This document shows positions 35,800 to 47,394 of a stretch of 64,000 nt of DNA, piece after piece. Both the position numbers and the translations under genes were made by a program. The first letter of the stretch is position 1. Every line of letters starts with the position of its first letter. This DNA comes from Spinellus fusiger (taxonomy: Eukaryota > Mucoromycota > Mucoromycetes > Mucorales > Phycomycetaceae), in NCBI GenBank assembly GCA_025094145.1, contig JALLLS010000031.1:1-64000 (forward strand). The letters are read 5' to 3'. The notes beneath the pieces were generated by a model that was not told where the DNA came from, did not search any database, and saw only the letters and a program-made list of their open reading frames with translations.

Positions 35800-36362
35800 C
35801 ATCATATTATAAATACTAGACAACAAACACACAAAAAGTATGAGATATCTGGCCAGTTATAACTATATTTAATAGAATTGTGGTTTTTATCGATTCATTT
35901 TTTTACTTGTCTTTTACTTGTAAAAATACTAACATTGCTAATAATTGCACACTTTCTGGCATGCACTCTAGTTTTAAAATAGAAGGATATTTATGATTGA
36001 ATCAGTTTCTCATTGTGTCTGATGTAGAAGACCATCTTTCTCTTCTCATGATTAGCTTTAAACACTGCCTATTGTTCTTGAAAATGATTGGTGTTGGAAT
36101 CATTGTCAACTTTATTTTATTTTCAGATAGGTTAGTTATCCCACTTCTCTCATCTTATTGGCCTGTTTCTACAATCTATCTGACCATTTATGCATCGAAA
36201 GAGTGCCTCTCTCTCTATATATAAAGAGGTTTCAAAATCTATTGAATGAATACATATTTTTCTCAAGTTTAAATATAGAAAAATACTTACAAAAGAAGAC
36301 TTGAAAAACTTTGGTAATATAAATGCAGTACACAAGTAAGAATAGTGTCTGATTGTAAATAG
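35726..36362. other. Intergenic with (ATT)n microsatellite; may hide upstream exons of the next gene
   Basis: An ATT triplet run lies at about 35764-35800. The next gene opens with an acceptor-like taaatag at 36356-36362 rather than a start codon in frame, so one or more 5' exons should lie in 35850-36340. I could not place them with confidence. Confidence 0.4.
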
Positions 36363-38108
36363 AATGCGGCGTTGAAGGCTGGTACTAGCAGTCTCAAGAG
36401 AAAAGATGTGGAGTTGGAGACACCGATTGTCAAGAAACAGGCCAAGGCAATAGTAGGCGGACCTTGGACTGAATTTGATGATGTTTTTGATGAGAACAAG
36501 ACATCTATTGGAACTATAGTTAAGAGAGCGGCTATGGGATTGCACGATAGATTTGTCAATAAGGAGCAACTTAATCAGAGAGAGCGAAAAATTATGAGGT
36601 ATAAACACTTTATTTATCATTCATACATTGACTATTGTACTAATCTTTTTTAAAGCAACGGACTATCTTCAATCATTGATTTTGCCGACAAGAGCTCTAA
36701 ATCTCAAAAGTCCCTCTTTACCTCTGGTACATTTGAAGAGCTTGAGGCTATGTATCAAGAAAAGTTGAAGATTGAAAGAGAAGAGCTTGATCCTTTGATA
36801 ATGCATACTTGTCAAATAATATGCTCAGTAGTAAAAAAGACAAAGAGGATCTCAGACGGTATAGATTATCTATACAAATTATACCCAAAGTACCTGTCTG
36901 TCGTTGATAAAAAAAAACAAGCTGAAGCTTCTGGAGCACATGTATGTCTATACATAACTATCCTATCATAGTTTATTGTGGCTAATGCTTTTATCTTAGT
37001 TTGAACTTGATCGAAGACTACGGCAAGTATGTAGATGCAAGCCAACTTGAAAAGAATGCCTCTGATCCTGAGGAAACGGATTACTTGAGGATTGTGTGGT
37101 CCCCAATATTCCAATTGCTGTTTCCAAAGGACTCACCTATTGTTGTTAAAACGTACGTAACAAACTATCTTAGATATACTATAGTATTTACTAACACTTT
37201 GTTAATATAGTGGGGAAACCTCTAACAAGCAATCTTCTTTGAACAAAACCGAGCAATATCACACAAATAAAGAATTATCTGCATTCAAGATTGATGTTCG
37301 ATTATGTGTAGTAAAGAAAAAAATATGTATCGATCTTGCATGCTGTGAATTGTCAAAGCACGATGCTGATGATAAGCTTATAATGGACGAAGGAAAGCTG
37401 ACTCGGGAAGCAAAAGATATAACCGATCATTTGATATCGACTTTACCTTATGACCAAAAACGTCTTGACCAAGAACATCTTTGTTATGGATGGTCAATCC
37501 AGCTTGCAGGTATATTTTCATATTTTCATATATTCCTATCATTTACTATATTGACAATCTGTTTAGGTCATACCTGTAAAATAGCAACAAACCATTTGGT
37601 TGACAATGGCTTGTATGTCAATCTGCCTAGGTACCAGTTCAGTTTGCCAGGAAACGTTGTTGAGCTGCCTAATATTGTTGACATTCTGGAACAGTTGTAT
37701 ACTATGAAGGTAAATGAAGATTTGATGATTTCCATGATGATAACTTAAGAACAATAGAGAGAAATAGAGAACATTGCATATGAAGTTATGAATGTCTTTA
37801 GTCACAAGATAAGCCTCGACAATGCATTTAGTACAAACAATGAGAAAATACAAGCAAACCATAAAACTAATTGGAAGCGTGACACTTGGTACACACCACC
37901 CCGTAATAACAACAACAAGTCAAAGATACCGACTTATCTTTTCGGCCATCCCTCACAGCCATTTATACATCGCTTGGTGAAATCTTCATACAGTGAAAAC
38001 AGTCAGAGAGGTGATCTAAACTATGATATATTTGGTTGGGCAAAACTCAATGAAAAGCAGTGGTACAACTGTATCACAGGAAAAACAGTAGAAGACAGTC
38101 CATACTAA
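36363..38108 (+). CDS. PD-(D/E)XK-like family protein, copy A (start not found; one-base frame discrepancy)
   Basis: Exons 36363-36598, 36656-36941, 37000-37152, 37211-37509, 37567-37709 and 37758-38108 join by GT-AG introns of 48-58 bases into one frame, except at an A-run (36909-36917). There one A too many breaks the frame; with eight A the reading passes smoothly into L-E-H-I-L-N-L-I-E-D-Y-G-K. The first exon begins at an acceptor, so the N-terminus is missing. Landmarks are S-K-S-Q-K-S-L-F-T-S-G-T, I-V-V-K-T-G-E-T, F-K-I-D-V-R-L, C-C-E-L-S-K-H, G-H-T-C-K-I and L-V-D-N-G-L-Y-V. The D-V-R / E-L-S-K pair is placed like the Asp and Glu-x-Lys of PD-(D/E)XK nucleases, but this is inference. 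Copies B and C share intron positions. Possibly a lineage-expanded protein of unknown function; a pseudogene is possible. Confidence 0.55.
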
Positions 38109-41100
38109 TAAAGATGTGTCTATATTTGTATAATCTACTAAAGAATATTATTTATGAAAGTATAATTATTTTGTTCTCAAACACTGTTTATACTCTAACA
38201 TTAAATAAATACTTCGTCCTGTAATATAGATTAGTGAACCATAATAAATCCCAAATCCTTATAGAAGTGCATTCCGGTATTGTCCAATAAACAAGCACTG
38301 TTCGTAAATTAAATGTGGTATAAATGTTCTTTTTGAAGAATGACAAAGCTGGAAATAACCTTAACATTTAAATATTTAGACTTTTACATATACTTTATAA
38401 ATATATTCATAAAAAAAGTTCAAACTTATTGTAAAATATTATCTATGTATTGACTCGGTAAACATATACAGTCAAACTAAAACGGATAGATAGACAGGTA
38501 TCTATGTGTAAATATAAACTTAGCGAAACAGAAACAGAATAAAATATTATATTATTGCTGCTTAAGATTGAGAACATTGGTTATTCACAAGAGTAGTGTC
38601 TGTCACTGAACTTATGAAGCTAAGGCTAACTTCAGTCTAGTGATGATTTTGAATTCAAAATACCACTTATTCCAGTAATTGAATAGCTAAACACTCATCT
38701 TATAAGTAACATATAACATTATCATAGTGTCCTACATTATAATGTCATATATATAGAGATGGCACAACCTTATTGGTGAGAGACTACAATTATTACGTTC
38801 ATAAATACACATTATACTTCGACAGCATTCTATCTCCGCTGAATACAAATAGATAACACGTCATTTGAAAAAAAAAACTTTCCTGCCAAGTACAGTATAC
38901 ACCTGCGGTTACGATCGAGAAAGACCTATTTATTAGGAGTGGAAGTGGGCAAAGTAGCTTAATGTTGCTGTCTCACGTTACTGTACTGTGCACACCATTG
39001 TTCATCTCTGATGAATAGGTAGGATCATTGACAGCACTAACAACATGCATACTAATCCACATTGTTTGTTTATCAGGAACATGTTCTGTCTGCGTTGCCG
39101 TTTTCCGTCATTTTACAATCCTATCCAAGCATTTGTTCAATGTGTTTAATATCAATTGTTATTTTGGCTATTTTTTTTTATAGCTACGCTTGGCAATATT
39201 TATTTGTCTACCTTTTCCCTAACTTGATAAACAAGTCAACATAAAATTACACTAACAAAGAATAAATGTATTCTTTTTATTCTTATTTCAAAAACATGCA
39301 AAATATAATATTATACGTAATAAATTATAAGACAATGAATTTGTGGATACTATATGTGTATTTAAAAAAGATTCAATTTACTGTTTTTATTTTGAATATC
39401 ACTAAGTTTATTTATTAATACAAGTAAAGTTGTGTGCATAGTCTTATAATAACGGCCAGGGACATTGTACTATGAATATGAATAAGCTATAAGCTGGTAT
39501 GATGATACGCATCTTTTCCATAGGACTACATGAACATGCATAGGATAATACTTGATAACCCGGATATTGGGAAGTCTATGGCTAATGAGACATCACTTAA
39601 GACAGTTAAATCGATGTCAGCTAATGTAAGATGTAATAAAGCAAAAACAAACAATCACACATTAAAACAATTAGTTGGAGACTAATATTTGTTTATTACA
39701 ATAGATTGAGGCTTTTCATCGTTGAAAATTTGCTAGACTACCTGGAAGCATGAGTGAGTATTCTACCAAATCATGGATACCTCAGCTTAAAGAGGGCAAG
39801 TATTATAATATTCTTAAGAAATAGACAAGATATTTAATTGCAAGAGAAGTATAAGACTCGCTTTATTCATTTCCACCACAATGCTCCTTAAGTCAGAGTC
39901 ATAGATATAGCTATTTCTTACTGACTAGTTGAAGAGTTTTTCTTTCAAAGAAATCAGTGTTTCCAAATTATATTTTTATATATTCTTACATATAAAATAA
40001 TGATTGTATTCAGTTAATAAAGAAACAACCAATCTGTAAAGAGAAGATAATCAACGAGGCTTAAGAATCACGTTTCTTAATTTAAAGAATGGTGTCAAGC
40101 ATATATAAACTAAAAGATATTAATTTTAAACTAATGTTTGGTACAGGGTTTTACTCTAATAATGGACTCTAATAATGGACAAGGATAAAAATTGAGATTG
40201 GGTGATTGTGAATGCTTTATAGACATTGCAATCTATTTCGCATAACAATATCCAACAGACACACTTAATCGCATTTTAGATAGTTTGTCTGTACCATATG
40301 CTGCCATTAGTTATTCAACTGAGGCTCCAGTAGTAACTAGAGAGAAGAAGGGGGATGAGTCTGGAGGCTTGGAGTGTAAGACATGTATTGGCAGCCATCT
40401 CCACTTTAGAGTGAATAGGTCAAGATATACTTGGAAAGTGCACATATTAGAGAAAGGCTATAGTATTGATGTTGTGAGCCAGATATTTCAAAACAGGTGA
40501 ATCATCAGACTTCAAACCAGCATCACATAAAGATGTCTTGGTTGTCATTCTTCTGGTGAGATAAGTACCTGAAGAAAAATACTATAGTTTCCTAATAAAA
40601 GCCAAATACATGTAAGAACTCTAGACTAATTCTACAAGCATATTGTATATTCTTTGTTTTATTTATATAATGTATTGATATGCTATTGTCTCTAGTGGCT
40701 TCTTGGGTCTAAAGAGACTGTGTCAGTAATAGAATGAGAGGGTGTCGATGGTAGAATGTCTCTTGTGGGTGTCTGACGTACATGGTAACTTTCTTCTTTT
40801 GGCTACTCTGAACTATAGCTGATGAATATCCTTCTTTTTTTTTTCTTTTCTTTCTTTTGGAAAGTGGTCCTACGACATAAGGTCCAAACTAATAATTTAT
40901 TGTCCAGTAAAACAAATATTACGTTCAGTAATAAAATTATGTGCCTAATTTGAATGTGTGTACACGTCCAAAATAAAATAAAAAATAGTCAGTTTTTCAG
41001 CTCCCGATCATCTACAATAAAAAATAATAATCGTCTAATTTTAGGTTAAAATCCTGTATTCAATCCTAGTCTTATTTTAATTGGATAGCATAAATACAAA

Positions 41101-43245
41101 TAGTTTTTTCTCCGTTGAAATAATGAATTTTAAACCCAAATTACTCACTTTTAGTCGAGCGTTTCTTTGCACAAAACACAAGTCTACTAATGAACCAGCC
41201 ATGACATATATTCTAGTACACTATAACCTTCGATGCCAAGAGTTGAATAGTCTGTGATTTCTTTATTTCTTAATTGATCAATGTCAAGAATGTTCTATTG
41301 AATGTCATATGTTAATAAGTTCTATTGTTATTTGTATAGTTTAATTTCTTTGGATTGTATTGGCCAAGGCATACAATAAAGAAAGACAGAGCCCACTGGG
41401 CTTGGCCTTACTACAAATAATAAAGCACAAGCATGTAACTATGGTTGAGGTATATATGACATCCTAGAACATGAATAAATACAACAACCTTATTTACTTT
41501 TACACTTCCATTGTTTATATCAAGGTATGGCAATGCTAGTGTAGAGATGAGCCAAGAGAACTTGCAATAGACAAATGAACAAGCCAAAAAGCATATTGCT
41601 AAAGAATAAAGAACACACACATCTTAATGGAGAGTAAAAATCCAAATACAGAATGACAGGCTTACTCTGAACTTAGACTATATTTTCAACAATAAAACTA
41701 GATTCGATTGTGGGTTGGCAAAAAGAGTGTTGCAGTTGACAAAAAAACATTTACACAATATATCCTTATAAGTGTATTCTGTTCTCAATAGAAATCCAAT
41801 ACATTCTATTTCATGCAAAACAATTACGGGAAACACACAGACGCCAACACTTTGTTATCTATCATTAAAATGACAGATATGGATATTATCTATCAAGCTT
41901 AAATTCATCTTTATACTTTGATAAACTCACCCTTTATTAGTTTTATTATTATTATTAAAAAGCTAAAATAAGTGTCAAATTAAAACAAAGTATATTTCAT
42001 TATATAATTATGCAGTATAATAAAGTATAATAAATGATAATTTATAGCATAATATAATACAATATGATGTAACATAATACAATGTAACAGCTTAGTAAAA
42101 GGAAATTTTATTTTTATTTTCTGCTCCAAGCACTAGGGTATAATACTTTACACATACTCGCCAATAAGAAGCTGTTTGCCTTTTACAATATCTAAAGGAA
42201 TTAACGGGTTTATCTAGAAAGAAGCCTTATTTGTGTTCTATAAATGTAATCTCTTAACTGTGCCAGATATGTAATACCTTTTTCATTACAGTATTTTGAG
42301 AACAAGCAAACCATTCTATTTACATACCAGTGTTTAGAGACAACTCTTATTTCAAGATCAAAAATCCTCTAAAAGCATTATCTTTTGAGGCTTTTTTATT
42401 TCTATTCCTGCTATTACTACTATTTCTGCTATTACTATTACTATTATTCCTACTATTACTACCACTATTATTATTATTAAAATAATAACTAAGATTCTCA
42501 AGGTGTGGTGTCAAATTCAATTGGTATTTTATATTTGGCCTCAGCATTTGTCTGTAAATCTTTCCATGGTTGTGGTTTATTACTATAAATGTGTCGGTTG
42601 GTGTAATCCAAGGAATATTTGCTGTCTTTTCATGTATGTCTTTTCATAACAAAATAATAAATAAGTAAATCATTGTTATTGTTCTGTGTGATATTAATAT
42701 GCGGTGTCATTATTGGGCGATCAGGATAAGCAGTGAACAATATAGACACAGGACTAAAAATGTAGTCGTATGTCTTATTTTTGTTTAGTATCTTATAGGA
42801 TATAATAATTTTGTCGATGATATATTTATCATCGGTAGGTAGTTAAACTGTGGTAACTAGAATCAAAGATCGTTTCTACATGGTCACGCTAAACGTGATG
42901 GAAAATATAATTGTATAATCCCATGCTTTTTAAAGAGATAGCATCTGCTGTAAATAAAGGTGAATGCTACAGGCACCATTGAATGCATGGTGACAATTAT
43001 ACATCGACAATAAAAGATAAGAATGAACCATAATAGACATTTGCCAGCTCATATCAAAAGCAATATAGACTGTAGACAGCATTCAACTTGGCTCTTGCAT
43101 AAGTCTTTGCATGTACATGCTAACACATCCACAGGTATAGATGCAACTGCATTCATATCTTTATCATGGGTTGAATGGGCTATTATATTAATGGATACCA
43201 CTTATAGACTCTGGTCAATTAAAGTGGCCTATCTCTCTTCTTATC

Positions 43246-43278
<33 letters not shown>

Positions 43279-43617
43279 CACTTCAACCTAGACACTGTAT
43301 GGGATAATAAATAGAATGTCGCTCTGCTTAATTTTGTAGCATAGCCTATTACACAACGATCAAGTTTCTCAGTAGCAGAACCTTTCTTTTCCTCTGTCTT
43401 GCTAAATGGGGTAATGTGGACGTCTTCCATTTTCGTATTACCTATGTTGCGGAGTCCATGAATTCACGTTTGTAAAGTGTAGTACATCGGACCTACCTTT
43501 GACGATGGATTTACAACGAACCATTTCACCAGAAGTAATTATTTAAGCTACCAATTGATATTTGCACTGTTTATAGATTTACGGGATTCAAGTAGGACAC
43601 TTACCTGCCTACTGAAA

Positions 43618-43648
<31 letters not shown>

Positions 43649-43730
43649 TTTTTTTTTTTAGAGCGCCAAGGCTTTTATTTTATTTTATTTTATTTATTCT
43701 TTTTCCTCTTCTTTTCCTCAGATTGTCGAT
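38109..43730. other. AT-rich gene desert
   Basis: About 5.6 kb without a supported gene. Coding-like scraps are L-D-N-P-D-I-G-K-S-M-A-N-E-T-S (39549-39625, followed by a possible gtaag donor) and a 72-codon frame at 40285-40500 (listed separately). Microsatellites are AAT at 43247-43270 and (TG)n then a T run at 43620-43660. The last 60 bases before 43731 are pyrimidine-rich and end cctcag, which looks like the acceptor of an intron in the 5' leader of the Kelch gene. Confidence 0.5.
40285..40500 (+). other. Orphan coding-like fragment with a zinc-finger flavour
   Basis: The open frame continues upstream of the first ATG (L-N-R-I-L-D-S-L-S-V-P-Y). It contains G-L-E-C-K-T-C-I-G-S, then F-R-V-N-R-S-R-Y-T-W-K-V-H-I. 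A Cys pair followed by a W-K-V strand recalls the FAR1/WRKY-type finger at the N-terminus of Mutator-like transposases, but the expected His-x-His is absent. I regard it as a possible transposon remnant. Confidence 0.2.
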
Positions 43731-46126
43731 ATGCCACCTAACGCTACAACACAATCTATTGCAGACCTCACTACAAAATTCCACAAAACAAAAGGAGACG
43801 TACCACCACTTCTCATTGGAGCCTCTGTGACAATTGTTGAAGACAAACTGTATTTGTTTGGTGGACGCCATAAATCCTCTCGCCATATCTCCAATACTCT
43901 TTATCGTCTTTCTTTAAATACATACACTTGGGAGATTGTTCTTCCAAACAACATACAACCAGTATCTCGGTATTTCCATTCAGCTGACTATTGCGAAAAC
44001 AGTATCATATTCTTTGGTGGGATGGCAAGTAGTGACTCTTCACCCAATGGTCTACATGCTCTGGGAGATATTATTGTACTCAATCTTGGTGGAGAGAATG
44101 AGCCACCTTCATGGGACTATCCTGCTATTGCAGATACGGAGTTTTCACCACAGCCTCGATATGCCCATCTTTCATCTATATCTGGGACAGAATTGATTAT
44201 TATGAGTGGACAGGATGCCGATAATAAGTACTTATCAGAAGTGAATATCTATGACTATAAGCAACATGTATGGCGTAGTCCAATACCAATCAATTCTCAT
44301 TATGGCGCCTACCGCTCGGCTGCAGTGTCTATTCCAGTAACATCGCTGACTCCCTCCAACTCAGTCTCTAATGCTGAATCATCCAATTCAGCTTTCTTAT
44401 CTTCCATTGAAGAGAATCCTGTAGACCGCAACACACGGACTCGAAATAAAGCAGCGACTATTCATGTCTACTCCAACTTCAATTTTGATGATTTGACAAG
44501 ACAGTTCCATGCTCTGACAATAGGATCGGAGGGCAAGCCAGTAGATCTTGTGGATCGCTCTAATCTTTTGGCGGGAACTGTACTACCACCGCCCCTGCGA
44601 TTTCCCGTGGCCTTTGCCTGTGGACAGTACATGATTGTTGCGGGTTCCTATATCACACCCACAAGTTCCCAGTTTCATGTGTGGGCTCTTAACTTTGCTG
44701 CCATGGCGTGGACTCGACTGGATGCAGGACCAGCACTATCTAAAGGATCGTGGCTTCGAGGTACATTGTATAAAGACTGCAATCGCTTCTATGTGTTTGG
44801 ACATCCAAACCGTTCTATGCAGGATGATTATAAGCACAGAGTCATTAGTTTTGAGTACCTTGTGAGTGTTGACACGGAGGCATTTGGAATCTACCAGCCT
44901 CCTGTCTTCTCAAACGATACACTTGCTCATGGATTGGGTCTTTCCATCCTGAATGACACAACATTGGCTGACTTGACAATGATCACTACGGATCACCAAA
45001 CAGTGGCCGTCAACTCTGCTATTCTTGCACAACGCTGGCCTTCCATCCGAACCTTACTAAGCCCTCTCTTGTCTCCCGAGAATTCGGGTCCTTTGACTCA
45101 GATCTCTCATAAACTCACATTCCCGGACACCCACCCCGTTCTTGTCGCATTTCTTCAGTTTGTCTACACAGACCAGCTCTTGACAGCCCAACAGCACCAA
45201 CCTCAAATCCTCTCCAGGCTTCTGCTTCTTGCTGATCTGTTCAACATCCAGCGTTTAAAGGAGCTGGCTGTCCATGACTTCACCAAATGCTAAACATGTC
45301 CACAGCCTCAATGATTTATGAGACAGCAGCACTCTCCAACTGTCTCTCTCTACAGATCCGTGCCCTTCGTGTATTACTCAACGCAAAGAAAATGATGCAA
45401 CGTAAGCAACAGCAGGAGCACCAACAATTTGAAAGACATGTACCACCACTCAATGCAGATCGTTCGCAGAGCTATTTTGGAGGCATTGACATACCTTCTG
45501 AACAACACCACACCTCAGCTGCACCTGCCTACCAACCCATGTCGCAACTACTTCAGCAGTATGAGCTGAATGCACCCACAACACCAGAGGCCTATCCATC
45601 TGGGAATTCCATGTCTTACTTTAACCTGCAAGTAGGACAGAAATCAAAATCAAGCTCTATACCCACTTCAACACAGGAGAGTGTCGTTGCACCTTCCATT
45701 TCATTTTCAGGTCCAACGGGTGTTTCCAATCTCTCTCATGCCTCATCACTTGTACCATCAGAGTTACAAAAAGCAGGTGTTTATCAGAGCCAAGTGCCTG
45801 TCTCTGGACCCATGCCTACAGGCTCCATTAGTCCACCCATTCCAAGGTCCACCTATACGTCTGCACCACCACCCGAGCCACTCAAATACACTCGCTCTAT
45901 TCCTTCTTTTTGGCTCCCTCTCTCATCTAAAAAGAAGGCTGCTGCTGCTGCCGCTGCCGCTGCTGCCGCTGCTACTACTACTGCTACTACTCATGTTACA
46001 GCTGTAACGGGTGCACCACCACCACCACCACCACCCACAACAAAGCATATTTCCTCCATTCCTTCTCGTCCAAAATGGTTCCCCTATGATCACACACCAC
46101 AGCCGGTAACGAATGTCAACCATTGA
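43731..46126 (+). CDS. Kelch-repeat/BTB domain protein with an apparent frameshift
   Basis: The first frame (43731-45293, 520 codons) contains Kelch blades: K-L-Y-L-F-G-G-R, Y-T-W-E-I-V, S-I-I-F-F-G-G-M, A-H-L-S-S-I-S-G-T-E-L-I-I-M-S-G, and later R-F-Y-V-F-G. A BTB domain follows (L-A-D-L-T-M-I-T-T-D, F-P-D-T-H-P-V-L-V-A-F-L-Q-F-V-Y-T). The frame stops at TAA 45291-45293. The protein plainly continues in the next frame (L-N-M-S-T-A-S-M-I-Y-E-T-A-A-L-S, then L-Q-I-R-A-L-R), the usual helices after a BTB. No intron fits, so one base is missing near 45290, in the cell or in the assembly. The tail (to 46126) is Pro/Gln-rich and disordered, with a poly-Ala stretch from GCT/GCC repeats (45937-45975) and poly-Pro. 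Kelch plus BTB recalls fission yeast Ral2, an activator of Ras1; this is only a suggestion. Confidence 0.8.
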
Positions 46127-47394
46127 GGCAAAAGCAAAGGCAAAATACTTGTGGGTTTTCTCACAGGGCTTTTGTAATCATACTGAGTGGGCTTTTTCTT
46201 TATTTTTTCTTCCTCATTCTCCCATTCTCCCATTCTCCCATTCTCCCATTCTCCCATTCTCTCGTTCTCTCGTTCTCTCTTTTTGTATTTTCTTATTTAT
46301 CACTCTATTTATCACTCTATTTATCACTCTATTTATCTACTGTGTATCTCTCTCTATTTACTTATCATCCACTCTTTTTCTATCCCTTACGCTTTTTCTT
46401 ATCTTTTTCTTCTAAAATTGGCGTACTCCTGTGCCTGCTACTTGTACAAAATGAATTGCGGTCTGTGGAGTGGAGTCAGCCCCTCTGACTTCACTTTTAT
46501 CCTTTATACTTTATTTTCTATATTCTTTTTATACACCTATAAAGTATATATAAAATAGAGTAGGGTAGTAATAGTTATTAAGGCAGGTTCCTTATCTCTC
46601 TGCATTTAGCACTTTCTTCTTGTTGTATTCAATCCTTATAAATATTACCTTTTTATTATTTAATAAACAAGTCAATGAATACAAGCAGCACTATTTTATT
46701 TTATTTATTTATTTATTATTTACTATAATCACTGGAGGGAAGTTTTTATTAAGTTACCAGATCCTGAGTAACAAAGGAATAGATTGAATAGAAATAAGAG
46801 ACTATGAACTATATTTCATTTCTTTATGAGTTAATAATCACAAGTATATTCATCATATCCAAGTCGACCTGTTTTTTTTTCTTTTTCTTTTTCTTCTTCT
46901 CTCTTTCTTTCTTCTACCCAAAAGACAATGGAGTCTACTTGGCTGTATCCATTGAACAGTCATTTAATTGTATCTATCCATTGGAGTCAATACTTGACTA
47001 TTGATAGATATAAATAATAATAAAGACAGCTGGACATGCTCATTTCAGAAAGTAAACCTGTTCTTGCTCTACTTCACTTTCCCGGACAATGAATATCATA
47101 CATTAATAATAGCAGTAACAGAATAGAAAGTAGCTCAGGTCCATTCAACAGAGCAACAGAACAACAGAACAATAGAATGAAGAAATGAATGAATGAAAGA
47201 AAGTTCAGTAAAGGGCTAATGTTACATGAACGTAATGTTTATAAACACCTGATGTAGAATACATGACAAATAAAAAGGGAGAAAATTGTATACAAAGAAA
47301 GAGAAGAAAGAGAAAATAACAAACAAACAAACAAACAAACAGAAAATACCAAGAAAAAGAAAAGAAGAGGGGAGGAGGCAATCACCAACAGGAT
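46127..47394. repeat. Spacer between convergent genes, with tandem repeats
   Basis: An 8-9-base unit (cattctccc) repeats about five times at 46213-46260 and a 12-base unit (atttatcactct) about three times at 46295-46338. Pyrimidine tracts (46870-46915) and an (AAAC)n run (47320-47341) follow. Both flanking genes end here, so their 3' untranslated regions and polyadenylation sites are inside. No gene visible. Confidence 0.7.

Noticed and set aside
41360..41410. Inverted ggccaag...cttggcc considered as a terminator or tRNA-like hairpin
   Set aside because: A single imperfect short palindrome in AT-rich DNA, without any tRNA box or neighbouring gene.
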